NCBI GenBank assembly: GCA_011391185.1
Contig: JAABRB010000228.1
Coordinates: 1-5,935, forward strand
DNA length: 5,935 nucleotides
Source: Betaproteobacteria bacterium
GTDB lineage: Bacteria > Pseudomonadota > Gammaproteobacteria > Burkholderiales > SG8-39
Reading direction: 5' to 3'
This document shows, in pieces, positions 5,635 to 5,935 of the stretch (position 1 is the stretch's first letter; each line of letters starts with the position of its first letter). The position numbers and the translations under genes were made by a program. The notes under the pieces are model-generated. The model ran no database searches. It saw only the letters and a program-made list of their open reading frames with translations, and was not told the DNA's origin.

Positions 5635-5821
5635 CTTTCGATTCTGGGCATACGCGGCAGCCGCCTTGGCTTATTTTGTTGTCGGTGGACTGATTTTGAG
5701 GAACTTTGTCTGGCCAACTATCGAGACTCTATCTATTTGGGTTCGGTTCGTAATATTGATTGTATTTATGCTCCCTGCGGTCTGGTTGTTGTCACGCGGG
5801 TACGATGGTGAGAGAAAGTGA
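5627..5821 (+). CDS. Small two-membrane-segment protein, candidate immunity partner of the RHS tip
   Basis: This 64-residue protein has two hydrophobic segments, about residues 7-25 (WAYAAAALAYFVVGGLIL) and 38-55 (WVRFVILIVFMLPAVWLL), joined by a short loop with one Asn-Phe-Trp-Pro turn, and a charged C-terminus (SRGYDGERK). It should sit in the inner membrane as a hairpin. The GTG start lies in GTGAGTAA, so it overlaps the RHS stop by 8 bases; a weak GCGAG stands 7 to 8 bases upstream, and translational coupling is likely. In RHS systems the gene directly after the toxin tip usually encodes the cognate immunity protein. A membrane immunity protein would fit a hydrophobic, membrane-acting tip. 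No family is recognised; the assignment rests on position and topology. A chance frame is less likely given its codon use and clear membrane pattern. Confidence 0.6.
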   Translation: MSNFRFWAYAAAALAYFVVGGLILRNFVWPTIETLSIWVRFVILIVFMLPAVWLLSRGYDGERK

Positions 5822-5872
5822 ATAATCGAATCAAGTAGAAGTCAATAGTTCAGACCCCGTTTATCCGCTCCT
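5822..5872. other. Short spacer after the candidate immunity gene
   Basis: Fifty-one moderately AT-rich bases without a gene or a clear terminator hairpin. It contains TTCAGACCCCGTTTA, resembling debris I recall near transposable elements, but too short to assign. Confidence 0.3.
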
Positions 5873-5896
5873 GAAAATGCGCCTCTAGGAAAAAAA
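5873..5896 (+). repeat. Right flanking direct repeat of the RHS block
   Basis: GAAAATGCGCCTCTAGG (5873-5889) followed by seven A, identical to the 17-mer at 4701-4717 apart from the C inserted before the A-tract on the left. Weaker similarity continues to the window edge, so a longer repeat unit may be cut off here. Confidence 0.75.
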
Positions 5897-5935
5897 TTTA
5901 CTCCGAGAGGGGGGCCGTCTTCGTCACCAGCTTGC

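Overview
The window comes from a high-GC bacterium, most likely a beta- or gammaproteobacterium. The basis is codon use (by eye about two-thirds GC, third positions mostly G/C) and the style of the RHS core; the genus cannot be fixed from the sequence. It looks like an accessory region, with two blocks of different character joined near position 4830.

Block 1 (1 to about 4000) is a two-gene module on the + strand. The first gene, cut by the left edge, encodes a large primase-type replication protein: the end of a CHC2 zinc finger, a TOPRIM domain, a P-loop ATPase domain and a C-terminal winged-helix-like region. Its last 8 bases overlap the start of a tyrosine recombinase (XerC/D-like) with all six expected catalytic residues. 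Replication and recombination genes coupled this way suggest the core of an integrative or self-replicating element. The 3' end of the primase gene also carries six GGTCGG words, the last five exactly 11 bp apart, followed directly by a 42-bp AT-rich, G-free tract. That layout resembles an iteron origin.

From 3998 to about 4830 I find no convincing gene, but the stretch is full of inverted repeats. The main one (4224-4376) is a nested palindrome. Its arms contain two dif-like sites in inverted orientation, reminiscent of the folded attP of CTX-type phages or of integron attC sites. They are plausible substrates of the neighbouring recombinase. An 8-base word, TTAGCYGC, occurs nine times in block 1 and this spacer, and every TTA leucine codon I could find in the two genes lies inside it.

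Block 2 (about 4828-5821) is visibly less GC-rich. It holds an orphan RHS 3' end: the last part of the RHS core, then a glycine-rich, hydrophobic variable C-terminus (a candidate toxin tip). An 8-base overlap leads into a 64-residue protein with two predicted membrane segments (candidate immunity protein). The block is flanked by direct repeats containing an identical 17-mer (4701-4717 and 5873-5889) plus an A7 tract, so it may be a displaced or mobile RHS cassette.
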